From assembly GCA_031261425.1 (NCBI GenBank), contig JAISJR010000017.1:1-64000 (forward strand): a stretch of DNA of 64,000 nucleotides, written 5' to 3'. The translations under genes were made by a program, and so were the position numbers. Below are positions 42,388-52,653 of the stretch, piece by piece. Below the pieces are notes generated by a model that was given only the letters and a program-made list of their open reading frames with translations, did not search any database and was not told the origin of the DNA. The stretch is from Planctomycetota bacterium. Lineage in GTDB: Bacteria > Planctomycetota > SZUA-567. Every line of letters begins with the position of its first letter. Within the stretch, counting starts at the first letter, position 1.

Positions 42388-42547
42388 ACCTGTTCGACAA
42401 CCAATTCGCGGCATCTTTTCGGCTAATTTTCCGTTCCGCCGCGTCAAAATTCCTCGCCATACTCTCGGTATTGCTTCGTCATTTTTCCTGGCGAAACGAA
42501 AAATTAGACGCGAAAATTTGCTCGCTCTTGGTTATCGAACAGGTCTA
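42385..42547. mobile_element. 163-bp element with 13-bp terminal inverted repeats
   Basis: TAGACCTGTTCGA (42385-42397) is exactly mirrored by TCGAACAGGTCTA (42535-42547). The inside is also imperfectly palindromic (GGCTAATTTTCCGTT versus AACGAAAAATTAGACG). There is no coding frame. It looks like a MITE or large folded repeat placed between the two hcp genes; no target-site duplication is clear. Confidence 0.65.
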
Positions 42548-42638
42548 TTAAAAACCCGATAGGGAACGCGCTAAGAAATTTCAAAAAAATTGCGTCCACG
42601 CGCTCAACGCGCGGCGCTACAAAAACAAGGAGAGAACT

Positions 42639-43136
42639 ATGTCTTTTAACGCTTATTTGCAGTTGGACGGTATTGACGGCGAAGCCACCGACGCGGAACA
42701 CAAAAAGTGGATACCGTTGTTGGGATTGGATTTCGGCGTGGATTTGCCGATTTTGATTGACCGCAATACCGGCGGTCCGTCCAGCACCAATCGCGCCAAC
42801 TTTCACGAACTGACGTTGACCAAAGGCATTGACGCCGCGACGCCGAAGATTTACGCCAATTGCGCCGGCGCCAAAGTGATTAACAAGGCGAAGATTGAAA
42901 TCGCGCGCGGCTTGGGCGGAAAATTGGTGAAACCGATTGTGATTGAATTGGAAAAAGTGTATATCACGTCGGTGGACACGTTGGCGTCGGCGGCGGTGCA
43001 TCGGGTGCCGGTGGAAATCATTACGCTGAATTACGGCACGATTAAATGGACTTACACGTCCTCCGATTTGACGAAAGGCGCGGCGGGCGGCAATGTGGAG
43101 TTCAAGTGGGATTTGGTCGCCAATAAATCCGCGTAG
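42639..43136 (+). CDS. hcp: Hcp-family T6SS tube protein
   Basis: This 165-residue, standard-length Hcp begins MSFNAYLQLDGIDGEATDAE, followed by HKKWIPLLGLDFGVDLPI, and ends in beta strands (TLNYGTIKWTYTSSDLTKG). AAGGAGAG precedes the ATG. It is clearly related to the extended copy upstream but not identical. One may form the tube and the other carry an effector or act with a particular VgrG; this is inference. Confidence 0.9.
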   Translation: MSFNAYLQLDGIDGEATDAEHKKWIPLLGLDFGVDLPILIDRNTGGPSSTNRANFHELTLTKGIDAATPKIYANCAGAKVINKAKIEIARGLGGKLVKPIVIELEKVYITSVDTLASAAVHRVPVEIITLNYGTIKWTYTSSDLTKGAAGGNVEFKWDLVANKSA

Positions 43137-43215
43137 TTAAAAGTTAAAAAAAGTTGAAAGTTGAAAGTTGTGGTTGCGGTTATTTCAACTTTCAACGCTA
43201 AACTTTCAACTTTTC
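43137..43215. repeat. Heptamer inverted repeat (GTTGAAA / CTTTCAA)
   Basis: AGTTAAAAGTT and GTTGAAAGTTGAAAGTTG on the left mirror CAACTTTCAACGCTAAACTTTC on the right. It lies between hcp and tssE. Confidence 0.75.
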
Positions 43216-43239
43216 GCTGTCCACTGCCCACTCGTAATT

Positions 43240-43767
43240 ATGCCCGACATTTTCTCCCATCGCGCCGAACAAAAAGTCGCCGAAACCGAGTTGTTGCCCT
43301 GTTTGCTGGACCGGTTGACCGACCTTGAGCCGCATCGCGAGGGGGAAGCGACCGAGCGGCGCGTGGCGTCGCTACGCCAATATCGCGAGTCGATTTTACG
43401 CGATTTGCAATGGCTGCTAGGCAGTCGCTCGTTGTTCAACCGCGCCGACGACCTCGCGGCGGCGCCGCGCGCGGTGCAAGAATCGGTGCTGAATTTCGGG
43501 ATGCGCGACCTCACCGGACAGACGATTGCCGGTCGCCGGCGCGAACAATTAACGAATTGTCTGCGCGAGGCGCTAACGCGGTTTGAGCCGCGGATAATGC
43601 CGGACACTTTGGCAGTAAAAATCACCACGCACGACGACGACGAACGAGTGCCGGCGACTTCGCTTCGGCTGGATTTGCGCGGCACGTTGTTCGCTTTGCC
43701 GGTGCCGGAAGAATTGGTTTTCCGCACCGACCTCGATTTGGAAACCGGCGCGATAAAGAACGGGTGA
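43240..43767 (+). CDS. tssE: T6SS baseplate protein TssE
   Basis: This 175-residue gp25-like baseplate wedge component is recognised by the N-terminal MPDIFSHRAEQKVAETELLPCLLDRL, the central ESVLNFGMRDLTGQTIAGRRREQL and the strand SLRLDLRGTLFALPVPEELVFR. The start is the ATG after the repeat; no strong ribosome binding site is present. It is the first of the baseplate genes (E, F, G). Confidence 0.88.
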   Translation: MPDIFSHRAEQKVAETELLPCLLDRLTDLEPHREGEATERRVASLRQYRESILRDLQWLLGSRSLFNRADDLAAAPRAVQESVLNFGMRDLTGQTIAGRRREQLTNCLREALTRFEPRIMPDTLAVKITTHDDDERVPATSLRLDLRGTLFALPVPEELVFRTDLDLETGAIKNG

Positions 43768-43789
43768 TTTTTCGATTAAAAAAAAGAAC

Positions 43790-43920
43790 GTATCCACGAA
43801 TTTTCACAAATTAGACGAATTAACACGAATTTTTTCTTACGGCGGTTGCTCTTTAATTCGTGAAAATTAGTGTAATTCGTGGACAACTCTCTTGGGCAAA
43901 TTCGCGGACGCATCTCTTTG
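43790..43920. repeat. Inverted repeat of the CACGAATTA family
   Basis: TATCCACGAATTTTCACAAA with ACGAATTAACACGAATT on the left mirrors TTTAATTCGTGAAAATTAGTG and TTCGTGGACA on the right. It lies between tssE and tssF. Confidence 0.75.
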
Positions 43921-43927
43921 AAAAACA

Positions 43928-45778
43928 ATGGACTCCCAATTCATCAATCTTTACAACGACGAACTTCTTTATTTGCGCGGGCTCGGCGGCGAGTTTGCGC
44001 GGGATTTTCCGAAAATTGCCGGTCGATTGGGGCTTGACGGTTTCGCCTGCGCCGACCCGTATGTGGAGCGGTTGCTTGAGGGCTTCGCGTTTTTGACGGC
44101 GCGCGTCCGCCACCGGCTCGACGCCGGTTATCCGCAACTTTACGAATCGTTGCTCGAAGTTATTTGTCCGTCTTATCTCGCGCCGACGCCGGCGTTGGTT
44201 ATCGCCGGCTTGGTTCCCGATATGAAAGAGGGCGCGCTTTACGGCGGCTACCGCGTGCCGCGCGGCACGTTGCTGAAATCCGGCGTGGCGGACGGTCAGC
44301 AAACCGCTTGCCTTTTTTCCACCGCTTTTGCGGTCGCGCTGTATCCGCTCGTCATCGACCGATTGCGGGCGGTTACCGGCGGTTTGGGCGAGATGGGTTT
44401 GCCCGCGCAGGCGCCGGAAGACGAACATCTGCAACTCGGCTTGCGTTGTCTCGGCGGCGAAGGCGCGGCAAAATTGCGGCTCGACTCTTTGCGGGTGCAT
44501 TGGCGCGGCGACGTGGTCGCGGCGACGCTTTACGAACAATTGCAAACGCGGTTAAAAGCGGTGTATGTCGTCGATGACGCCGCCGGAAAATGCGTCGGCG
44601 TCTTGCCGCCGGCGGCGGTGGCGCCGGTCGGTTTCCGCGACGACGAAGCGTTATTGCCGGACGATACCGGCGCTTATTCCGGCTATCGCTTGTTGCGCGA
44701 GTATTTCGCTTTTCCCGACCGTTTTTTATTTGTCGATATTAACGGCTTGCGTCCGGCGTTGTCCAAATGTTCCGGCAAAGAATTTTCGCTGATTTTCGCC
44801 TTGCGTCCGGGGCGCGCGCCGTTGCCCGCGGCGTTGACCGCCGAGAACGCGCGGCTGTTCGCCGTGCCGGCGGCGAATGTGTTTATGAAACGGTGCGACC
44901 ATATTTTGCTCGACCGGCAGACGCACGAATATCATCTCGTCGCCGACCGGACGCGCGCGCAGGATTTTGAAATTTACCGCGTCAACACGGTGCGCGGTTT
45001 GGCGGCGGATTTAACGACGGCGCGGGAATTTCGCCCGTTATATGCGGCGAACGACGGCGACCTCGACGCGCCGCCGCGCAATTATTATTTAGGACACCGG
45101 CGGCAACGGTTGGACTCGACCTACGAACAACGGCACGGCAAACGCTCGCGTTACAGCGGCAGTGAAATGTTTATTTCGCTGACGGACGGCGGCGGCAAAG
45201 GAGAAGATTGGCGGTATCTCGCGGTGTCGGCGTTATGCACGAACCGCGATTTGCCGTTCAAAATGCCGCGCGATTTGCACGGGCGGGATTTTACGTTGGA
45301 GGTCGGAATGCCGGTGGAGCGGATTGCTTGTTTAAGCGGTCCGACGCCGCCGCGACCGGCATTGGCGGCGGGCAAAGACGCGTGGAAAGTCGTCGGGCAT
45401 TTGTCGCTGAATTATTTGTCGCTCAGCGGCGAGCGCGGCGCGGCGGCGTTGCGGGAGATGCTGGCGTTATACAGTGAAAACGGCGACCCGAATTTGCGCG
45501 ACCAGACGCGGGGCTTGACGGCGACGCGAAGCGAACCGTTGTTGCGGCGGTTGCCGGGGCAACATTTCGGTTCGCTGGCGCGGGGATTAGGCATAAAACT
45601 GACGTTTGACGAGCGGGCGTTCGCGGGACTGGGCGTGTTTTTACTGGGGCGGATTTTGGCGGAATTTTTCCGGCAGTATGCGTCCATCAATTCGTTCGTA
45701 GAAACGGCGCTGTGCGCCGGCAACGGCGATGAAATCGCCCGCTGGGAAGCCGCGCCGGGTAAACGGAGCGTGCTGTAA
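43928..45778 (+). CDS. tssF: T6SS baseplate protein TssF
   Basis: This 616-residue VasA/ImpG family protein has N-terminal family blocks FINLYNDELLYLRGLGGEFARDFPKIAGRLG and DPYVERLLEGFAFLTARVRHRLD. The C-terminal half includes GSEMFISL and LGRILAEFFRQYASINSFVETAL. Length is normal. TssF joins TssG, TssE and TssK in the baseplate wedge. No good Shine-Dalgarno precedes the ATG. Confidence 0.93.
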   Translation: MDSQFINLYNDELLYLRGLGGEFARDFPKIAGRLGLDGFACADPYVERLLEGFAFLTARVRHRLDAGYPQLYESLLEVICPSYLAPTPALVIAGLVPDMKEGALYGGYRVPRGTLLKSGVADGQQTACLFSTAFAVALYPLVIDRLRAVTGGLGEMGLPAQAPEDEHLQLGLRCLGGEGAAKLRLDSLRVHWRGDVVAATLYEQLQTRLKAVYVVDDAAGKCVGVLPPAAVAPVGFRDDEALLPDDTGAYSGYRLLREYFAFPDRFLFVDINGLRPALSKCSGKEFSLIFALRPGRAPLPAALTAENARLFAVPAANVFMKRCDHILLDRQTHEYHLVADRTRAQDFEIYRVNTVRGLAADLTTAREFRPLYAANDGDLDAPPRNYYLGHRRQRLDSTYEQRHGKRSRYSGSEMFISLTDGGGKGEDWRYLAVSALCTNRDLPFKMPRDLHGRDFTLEVGMPVERIACLSGPTPPRPALAAGKDAWKVVGHLSLNYLSLSGERGAAALREMLALYSENGDPNLRDQTRGLTATRSEPLLRRLPGQHFGSLARGLGIKLTFDERAFAGLGVFLLGRILAEFFRQYASINSFVETALCAGNGDEIARWEAAPGKRSVL

Positions 45779-45871
45779 TCGAGTTTGATGCCAAAGTATG
45801 CGGTCGCTCTATTCAATTTGGTATTTCTCCGTGTCCTCTTATCTAATTTTCTCTATTCCCGCTAAACGCCG

Positions 45872-46849
45872 ATGCCGTCTCTCGCCGACCAGCCGCTTGC
45901 CGCCACCGAATTTTTCCGTTTAGGGCGGGAAATCGAATTGGCAAATCCGCAATTGCCGCGGTTAGGCAAAGCCGCGTTGCCCGACCGCGAGCCGTGGCGC
46001 TTCGGGCAAATTCCCGCAATGAAATTCGCGGCGGCGGAATTAGGCGGCGCGGCGAAAACGAAAGCCGGCAAAAAATTCGCGCCGGTGAAATTTTTGGGGT
46101 TGCTCGGCGCCGACGGACCGTTGCCGCTCGCCTACACCGAATACGCGATTTCGCGCTATCGCCACAACGACGACCCGACGCTCGTCGAGTTTTTGAACAT
46201 TTTTCATCAGCGGGCGGTTACGTTGTTTTATCGCGCGTGGGCGGCGAGCCGCGCCGAAATCAGCATCGACCGCGCGGACGACGATTATTTCGGCGAAATC
46301 GTCGCGGCGTTGAGCGGCATTTATGAAAAATCGTTGCGCGGACGGGACGCGATTCCCGACGAAGCGAAACGCCATTTTGCCGGTTTGTCGGCGGGCGGGA
46401 CGCGCTCGCCGCTCGGTTTGGAAAAAATCATTTGCCGCTATTTCGGCTGGCGGGCGCGCGTCGAAGAATTTTGCGGCGACTGGTATGCCATCCCCGACCG
46501 CTACCATTGTTTGCTCGGCGGCAACCACGCGGCGCTCGGACAGTCGGCGGTGGCGGGAAGCGTCAGTTGGGAAATCAATTTGCGCTTCGCCTTGCGGATT
46601 GGCGCGCTCGCTTTGCGCGACTACGAAAAACTTCTGCCGGGCGGGCGCAGTTACGAGCGGTTGCGCGATTGGGTGAATTTTTACGCGGGAATAGAGTTGT
46701 CGTGCGAATTGCGGCTGGAACTTTGCCGCGACGAAATTCCGGCGACGAAACTCGGCGAATACGGGCAACTCGGACGGACGACGTGGTTGCGCGACCCGCA
46801 ATCGCCGCCGCCGGAAAATCCGGTGGTTAAATTTCGGTTAAGCGAATGA
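45872..46849 (+). CDS. tssG: T6SS baseplate protein TssG
   Basis: This 325-residue VasB/ImpH family protein has EFFRLGREIELANPQLPRLGK, the block VKFLGLLGADGPLPLAYTEYAISR, and FLNIFHQRAVTLFYRAW, all typical of TssG. Its place right after tssF is standard. It is followed by TTTAAGAGTTTTAAGAATCTTAAG, a small inverted repeat. Confidence 0.93.
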   Translation: MPSLADQPLAATEFFRLGREIELANPQLPRLGKAALPDREPWRFGQIPAMKFAAAELGGAAKTKAGKKFAPVKFLGLLGADGPLPLAYTEYAISRYRHNDDPTLVEFLNIFHQRAVTLFYRAWAASRAEISIDRADDDYFGEIVAALSGIYEKSLRGRDAIPDEAKRHFAGLSAGGTRSPLGLEKIICRYFGWRARVEEFCGDWYAIPDRYHCLLGGNHAALGQSAVAGSVSWEINLRFALRIGALALRDYEKLLPGGRSYERLRDWVNFYAGIELSCELRLELCRDEIPATKLGEYGQLGRTTWLRDPQSPPPENPVVKFRLSE

Positions 46850-46933
46850 TTAAGAGTTTTAAGAGTTTTAAGAATCTTAAGATTCTTAAAGTCCTTAATA
46901 GTCCCCAATCTCTCATCATCAGGAGTAACCCCA

Positions 46934-49651
46934 ATGCCCGAAATTTCCCGCGCCAAATTGTTTGGCAAATTAAATCCGGTGGCTTACAAGTCGATGGAAG
47001 CGGCGACGACTTTTTGCAAGTTGCGCGGCAATCCTTACGTCGAAGTCGTCCACTGGCTCAACCAAGTCGTCGCGCTCGCCGACGCCGATTTGCAACATCT
47101 TATCACCCATTTCCAACTCGACCGCTCGCGGCTCGCCGCCGATTTGACCCGCGCGCTCGACGCTCTGCCGCGCGGCGCGACGGCGATTTTGGACTTTTCC
47201 ACGCCGCTGCAATTGGCGGTCAAAGAAGGGTGGCTGTATGCGTCGATGCTGTTCGGTAGTGGGGCGGTGCGCACCGGTCATCTCGTCGTCGCGATGTTGA
47301 AAGAGCGCGATTTGACGGCGCAATTTCTCAATATCAGCGCCGAATTTCGCAAAATTAAAATCGACGAATTAGTCGGCGATTACGCCGCCATCACCGCCGG
47401 TTCGCCGGAGGAACGGCAAGCCGCGTCCGACGGCTCGCATCTCGCGGGCGGCGCCGAACCGGGCGAAGCGTCCGGCGCCATCGCGCCCGCCGCGCTGGGC
47501 AAGGGCGAGGCGCTGAAAAAATTCTGTGAAAATTTAACCCAAAAAGCCCAAGACGGGAAAATCGACCCGGTGCGCGGACGCGATAATGAAATCCGGCAAA
47601 TCGTCGATATTTTAATGCGCCGCCGCCAGAACAATCCGATTTTGACCGGCGAAGCCGGCGTCGGCAAAACCGCCGTGGTCGAAGGATTCGCGTTGCGCGT
47701 CGCCGCGGGCGACGTGCCGCCGCCGCTGAAAGACGTGCAACTCTATTCGCTCGATTTGGGACTGCTCCAAGCCGGCGCCAGTATGAAGGGCGAATTTGAA
47801 AATCGGTTGAAACAAGTCATCGAAGAAGTCAAGAGTTCGCCGACGCCGATTATTTTGTTTATCGACGAGGCGCACACGCTTATCGGCGCGGGCGGCGCGG
47901 CGGGACAAAACGACGCGGCGAATTTGCTGAAACCGGCGCTGGCGCGCGGCGAATTGCGGACCATCGCGGCGACGACGTGGGCGGAATACAAAAAGTATTT
48001 TGAGAAAGACCCGGCGCTGACGCGGCGCTTCCAAAACATTTTGGTCGAGGAGCCGGACGACGAAAAAGCCGTAGCGATGATGCGCGGAATGTGCGGCGTG
48101 TTGCGCGAGCATCATAAGGTCGAAGTTCTCGACGAAGCGTTGACGGCGGCGGTGAGTTTGTCGCGGCGTTATATTCCGGCGCGGCAGTTGCCGGATAAAT
48201 CGGTCAGCGTGTTGGACACGGCTTGCGCGCGGGTGGCGATTAGCCGTTACGCGGAACCGGCGCCGGTCGAAAGTTCGCGGCGGCGCATCGAAAATATGGC
48301 AGTCGAAATCGGCATTTTGCAACGCGAAGACGCCGCCGGTCTCGACCACGCCGCGACGCTGACGAAATTGACCGCCGCATTGGACGCGGAAAAAACGCGC
48401 TTCGCCGAACTCGACAAGGCGTGGAAAGACGAACTTGGTTTAGTCGAAAAAATTCTCGAAAAACGCGCCGGACTGCTACCGGCGGCGGCGAAAAAAGACG
48501 CGGGCGATGCCGTTGCCGCCGATGCCAGCGCCGCGCCGGTTGCCGCCGATAATAATGATGACCGCGCGGCGACGCTCGCGGAACTCCGCGAGTTGGAAAC
48601 GCAATTGGCGGCGAAACAGGGCGAAGCGCCGCTCGTGTTGCCGTTTGTGAATCGGGACGCGATTGCGGCGGTGATTGCGGATTGGACGGGGATTCCGGTC
48701 GGGCGGATGATGAAAGACCAAATCGCGCAGGTCTTGGATTTGCCGAATTTATTGAAAAAGCGCGTCGTCGGGCAGGACCACGCGCTCGACGCCATCGCCA
48801 AACGGATTCAGACGGCGCGGGCGAATTTGGAAGCGCCGGAAAAACCGATTGGCGTGTTTATGTTCGCGGGGATGAGCGGCACCGGCAAAACGGAAACGGC
48901 GCTGACGTTGGCGGAAGCGCTTTACGGCGACGAGCGGAATCTCATCACGATAAATATGTCGGAATTTCAGGAAGCGCACACGGTTTCGACGCTCAAAGGC
49001 GCGCCTCCCGGTTATGTCGGCTACGGCGAGGGCGGCGTGTTGACCGAAGCGGTGCGGCGCAAACCGTATAGCGTTTTGCTCCTCGACGAAATGGAAAAGG
49101 CGCATCCCGACGTGCACGAAATTTTCTTTCAGGTCTTCGACAAAGGGCAAATGAAAGACGGCGAGGGGCGGGAAATTAATTTCCGCAATTGCGTTATCAT
49201 TATGACCAGCAACGTCGGGAGCGAGACGGTGCGGCGGTTGTGCCGCGACGCGGAGAATTTGCCGGCGGTCGAGACGCTCGCCGAAGCGATGCGCCCCGAT
49301 TTATTGCAGGCGTTTCCGGCGGCGTTGTTGGGGCGGATTGTGGTCGTCCCGTATTATCCGCTGTCGGCGACAGTAATGCGGAACATCATCGACCTGAAAC
49401 TCGGCGCGGTGAAAAAACGCATCACGGCAAATTACGGCATTGAGTTGGCGGTAACGGACGCGGTGTATGAATTGATTCGCGAGCGGTGCAACGAAGTCGA
49501 AAGCGGAGCGCGCGTGGTGGACGCGATAATCACCAACACGCTGTTGCCGGAAATCAGCCGCGAGTTCCTCACCGCGCTGTTGGAAAACCGTCCGGTCAAA
49601 GCGGCGGCGGTCGAGGTCGAGGGCGGGAATTTTACGTATAAATTTGAATAA
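46934..49651 (+). CDS. tssH: T6SS AAA+ ATPase ClpV
   Basis: This 905-residue ClpB-type disaggregase pulls apart contracted TssB-TssC sheaths for reuse. The N-terminal domain (1-160) is followed by AAA1 with Walker [10 protein letters not shown] (about residue 239) and [17 protein letters not shown] middle coiled segment of about residues 450-570 contains an unusual Ala/Asp-rich linker ([20 protein letters not shown]). AAA2 has GMSGTGKTE (about residue 646) and [23 protein letters not shown] precedes the start. It follows the baseplate genes. Confidence 0.94.
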   Translation: MPEISRAKLFGKLNPVAYKSMEAATTFCKLRGNPYVEVVHWLNQVVALADADLQHLITHFQLDRSRLAADLTRALDALPRGATAILDFSTPLQLAVKEGWLYASMLFGSGAVRTGHLVVAMLKERDLTAQFLNISAEFRKIKIDELVGDYAAITAGSPEERQAASDGSHLAGGAEPGEASGAIAPAALGKGEALKKFCENLTQKAQDGKIDPVRGRDNEIRQIVDILMRRRQNNPILTGEAGVGKTAVVEGFALRVAAGDVPPPLKDVQLYSLDLGLLQAGASMKGEFENRLKQVIEEVKSSPTPIILFIDEAHTLIGAGGAAGQNDAANLLKPALARGELRTIAATTWAEYKKYFEKDPALTRRFQNILVEEPDDEKAVAMMRGMCGVLREHHKVEVLDEALTAAVSLSRRYIPARQLPDKSVSVLDTACARVAISRYAEPAPVESSRRRIENMAVEIGILQREDAAGLDHAATLTKLTAALDAEKTRFAELDKAWKDELGLVEKILEKRAGLLPAAAKKDAGDAVAADASAAPVAADNNDDRAATLAELRELETQLAAKQGEAPLVLPFVNRDAIAAVIADWTGIPVGRMMKDQIAQVLDLPNLLKKRVVGQDHALDAIAKRIQTARANLEAPEKPIGVFMFAGMSGTGKTETALTLAEALYGDERNLITINMSEFQEAHTVSTLKGAPPGYVGYGEGGVLTEAVRRKPYSVLLLDEMEKAHPDVHEIFFQVFDKGQMKDGEGREINFRNCVIIMTSNVGSETVRRLCRDAENLPAVETLAEAMRPDLLQAFPAALLGRIVVVPYYPLSATVMRNIIDLKLGAVKKRITANYGIELAVTDAVYELIRERCNEVESGARVVDAIITNTLLPEISREFLTALLENRPVKAAAVEVEGGNFTYKFE

Positions 49652-49688
49652 TTATTGATTGATTGATGATTGACACGAAAGGTAACGT

Positions 49689-49922
49689 ATGCCGTCGTCC
49701 GCCGTTAAAAAACTCAAATTTGTCGAAGTGATGAATTATTTATTGGCGTTGCCGCGCGGCGACAAGGAGATGGTGATTCGCGAATTATCCAAGCCGGACG
49801 AGTCCAAGATGACGCGCGACGAATATCTTGATTTTTTGCTGAACGCGCCGGTGTTCGGCGAGGAAGAAGTCGCGCCGATGTTGCGCGCGCGCGCGGAGAT
49901 AAATCGATGCTTTCCGGCATAG
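49689..49922 (+). CDS. Antitoxin-like partner of VapC2
   Basis: This 77-residue charged helical protein (FVEVMNYLLALPRGDKEMVIREL; KMTRDEYLDFLLNAPVFGEEE) overlaps the PIN-domain gene by 16 bases. Its position and size fit an antitoxin of the VapB type, though the DNA-binding head is not a clear ribbon-helix-helix or AbrB form. AAAGGTAACG precedes the start. Confidence 0.65.
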   Translation: MPSSAVKKLKFVEVMNYLLALPRGDKEMVIRELSKPDESKMTRDEYLDFLLNAPVFGEEEVAPMLRARAEINRCFPA

Positions 49923-50305
49923 TGGCGGACGCTTGCGTGTTGATTGATTTTTTTCGCGCCAAGGAAAAAGCCGCGACGTTGTATGTGAAATTAACGCGCC
50001 AATATGCGAGCGTTTACGTCCCGACCACGGTTTTGTATGAGGTCTTGGTCGGCGACACGCCAGCCGGACGCCTCTTTTGGCAAAAAATGTTTAACTCGTT
50101 GCCGATTTTATCGTTCACCGAGGCGGACGCGCGGCTGGCGGCGACCATGGCGCAAAAATTGCGCCATAAAAATTTGCGGATGGAACCGGCTGATCTCTTC
50201 ATTGCCGCGACGGCGATTACGCGCGAATTGCCGCTTGCCACTTTGAACGCGCAACATTTTAATATGCTAAAAGGTATCGCCAATTTACCGCTGATAACCG
50301 GATAA
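49907..50305 (+). CDS. vapC: VapC-type PIN-domain toxin
   Basis: This 132-residue ribonuclease keeps the expected site: Asp8 (VADACVLIDFF), Glu45 (LYEVLVGD), Asp96 (PADLFIAATAI) and Asn114 (ATLNAQHF). It is co-transcribed with the antitoxin-like gene and lies between clpV and vgrG. VapC toxins cleave tRNA or rRNA. A T6SS cargo role is conceivable, but the pairing with an upstream antitoxin fits a stabilising toxin-antitoxin module better. Confidence 0.82.
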   Translation: MLSGIVADACVLIDFFRAKEKAATLYVKLTRQYASVYVPTTVLYEVLVGDTPAGRLFWQKMFNSLPILSFTEADARLAATMAQKLRHKNLRMEPADLFIAATAITRELPLATLNAQHFNMLKGIANLPLITG

Positions 50306-50337
50306 TTTGACGATAACCATCTGCGGAGGAGAAAAAT

Positions 50338-52500
50338 ATGTCCTACACCCAAGACAACCGTCCGGCGAAAATCACCACGCCGTTGGGTAAAGACAAACTG
50401 CTGTTGCAAACGCTGACCGGCGAAGAGGCGTTGGCGCGACCGTTTCGCTACGAGGCGGTTTGCGCGAGCGCCGACCATAATCTCGACCTCGCCCAACTCA
50501 TCGGGCAAAGCGTTACGGTGGCGCTCAAAAGCGAAAAAGAAAAAGGCGACACGCGCTATTTCAACGGCGTTTGCACTTCGGCGCGGCAATTCGCCGGCGC
50601 CACGGTGTTGGCGGAATACCGCTTGGTGATTGAGCCGTATTTCGCGCTGTTGCGCCACTCGCAGAATTGCCGCTTGTTCCAAAAAAAGAAATTGCCGGAC
50701 ATTGTCAAAGCGGTGTTCGCCGCCGCCGGTTTGAGCGACTATAAATTGTCGCTGACCGGCAATTACCCGGAAATCCCGTTTTGCGTCCAATACAACGAAA
50801 GCGATTTCGCTTTCGTCAGCCGCCTGCTCGAACAAGCCGGCGCTTACTACTATTTCAAGCACGCCGACGGCAAGCACGAAATCACGCTGGTTGACGCGAT
50901 GAGCGCGCACGCGACCGGCAACGGCGCGGCGGCGGCGAGTTTTTTGGAAAACGTCCTCCACTGGACGGCGGAACAAAATTTCGTTACCGGCAAAACCGCG
51001 ACCGTGGCGTATGACTTCAAAAATCCGCGCGGCGATTTGGCGGCGAAAAAAGCCCAAGACCCCCGGCATCCGGCGGGCAAGTTGGAAAAGTATCTCTTTC
51101 GCGGCAACGATTATTTTCAGAGCGCCGACGGCGAAGCGCTGGCGCAAACCGCGCTCGAAAGCGAACAAGCGCGGCATAAAACGTTCGCCTGTCAAACGAC
51201 CGCGCGCGGCTTGGCGACCGGTTTTACGTTCAAACTGCAAGATTGTCCGGTGAGCGCGCAAAACGCGGACTATTTAATCGCCGAGAGCGATTTTCGCCTC
51301 GACACGGCGAATTACGAAAACGGCGACGACGGCGAAATTGTTTACGCGGCGAATCTGCGCGGCATTCCGAAGTCCGCGATTTTCCGACCGGCAATTATCA
51401 CGCCGCGTCCGACCGTGTACGGCTTGCAAAGCGCGGTCGTCGTCGGCAAAAAAGGCGAGGAAATTTGGACCGACGATTATCGCCGCGTCCAGGTGCAATT
51501 CGTCTGGGACCGCGACGGCAAAAAAGACGAAAACAGTTCGTGCTGGTTGCGCGTGGCGCAAATTTGGGCGGGCAAACAATTCGGCGCGGTGTTCACGCCG
51601 CGCGTCGGCGACGAAGTGTTGGTCGAATTTATCGGCGGCAATCCCGACCGTCCGGTCGTCGTCGGCTCGCTTTACAACGAGGTCAACCGACCGCCCTACG
51701 ACAAAAGTATGTTGGAGGTCTCCGGCATTAAAACCCATTCAAGCAAAGAGGGCGACGGCTTCAACGAATTGCGTTTCAACGACAAAAAAGATAGCGAACT
51801 GTTCGCGTTGCAGGCGCAGAAAGATATGACCACGTTGGTCAAAAATCAGTTGACGCTGACCGTCGGCGACGACGACCATAAAGACACCGCCGATATGAAA
51901 ACGACGGTCAAACACGATTTAATCGGCGTCGTCGAAAACAATCACGCCGACACGGTGAAAAAAGACCAAACGCTGACGGTCGAAAACAACCGGACGCGGA
52001 CGGTGAAAAAAGACGAGACCGTAACGATTGAGGGCAACCGTTCTTCGACGGTGAAAAAAGACGAAACGGCGAAAGTCGAGGGCGCGCGTAATCTGACGGT
52101 GAGCAAAGACCAAACGACGAAAATCGACGGCGCGCGCAGTTTGACGGTGAGCAAGGACGATGCGACGAAAGTCAGCGGCAAGCGGTCGGCGAACATCACC
52201 GGCAACGACGAGGTCGCCGCGCAGGAAATCACGCTGACCGGCAAGACGAAAATCACGCTGAAAGTCGGCGGCTCGACGGTGGAAATTTCGGCGAGCGGCA
52301 TCACGCTGAAAAGCGGCGCGTCGTCGATAGCGCTGTCGGCGAGCGACATCACCGAAAAAGCGGGCGCCAGTAAATTGTCGTTGGGCGCGGCGCAGGCGGC
52401 GTTGGAAAGCGTGCAAACGACGGTGAAAGGCACCGCGACGGCGGAATTGTCGGCGTCGGGAATGGTTACGGTCAAAGGCGGCGTGGCGATGATAAATTAG
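50338..52500 (+). CDS. vgrG: T6SS spike protein VgrG
   Basis: This 720-residue protein has gp27-like domains in the first 380 residues (FRYEAVCASADHNLDLAQLIGQ; IPFCVQYNESDFAFVSRLLEQAGAYYYF). The gp5-like OB fold follows (WDRDGKKDENSSCWLRVAQIWAG; FTPRVGDEVLVEFIGGNPDRPVVVGSLYNE). The C-terminal beta-prism has repeated units of about 14 residues (TVKKDQTLTVENNR-type) and ends GGVAMIN without a large effector domain. GCGGAGGAG precedes the ATG. It would cap the Hcp tube; the PAAR tip is not in the window. Confidence 0.95.
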   Translation: MSYTQDNRPAKITTPLGKDKLLLQTLTGEEALARPFRYEAVCASADHNLDLAQLIGQSVTVALKSEKEKGDTRYFNGVCTSARQFAGATVLAEYRLVIEPYFALLRHSQNCRLFQKKKLPDIVKAVFAAAGLSDYKLSLTGNYPEIPFCVQYNESDFAFVSRLLEQAGAYYYFKHADGKHEITLVDAMSAHATGNGAAAASFLENVLHWTAEQNFVTGKTATVAYDFKNPRGDLAAKKAQDPRHPAGKLEKYLFRGNDYFQSADGEALAQTALESEQARHKTFACQTTARGLATGFTFKLQDCPVSAQNADYLIAESDFRLDTANYENGDDGEIVYAANLRGIPKSAIFRPAIITPRPTVYGLQSAVVVGKKGEEIWTDDYRRVQVQFVWDRDGKKDENSSCWLRVAQIWAGKQFGAVFTPRVGDEVLVEFIGGNPDRPVVVGSLYNEVNRPPYDKSMLEVSGIKTHSSKEGDGFNELRFNDKKDSELFALQAQKDMTTLVKNQLTLTVGDDDHKDTADMKTTVKHDLIGVVENNHADTVKKDQTLTVENNRTRTVKKDETVTIEGNRSSTVKKDETAKVEGARNLTVSKDQTTKIDGARSLTVSKDDATKVSGKRSANITGNDEVAAQEITLTGKTKITLKVGGSTVEISASGITLKSGASSIALSASDITEKAGASKLSLGAAQAALESVQTTVKGTATAELSASGMVTVKGGVAMIN

Positions 52501-52504
52501 ATAC

Positions 52505-52630
52505 GAATTAGAAATTACAAATTAAAAATTACAAATTGTGGAGGTAATTCGCAAATTCGCTTCGCGTAATTTTTAATAATTACTCCGTTATTTTTAATTT
52601 TTAATTTGTAATTTTTAATTGCTCTTTCTC
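52505..52630. repeat. AT-rich inverted repeat
   Basis: GAAATTACAAATTAAAAATTAC on the left mirrors TTTTTAATTTGTAATTTTTAATTG on the right around TTCGCAAATTCGCTTCGCG. It lies after vgrG. Confidence 0.8.
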
Positions 52631-52653
52631 TTAACTCACCACAGGAAAAAAAT

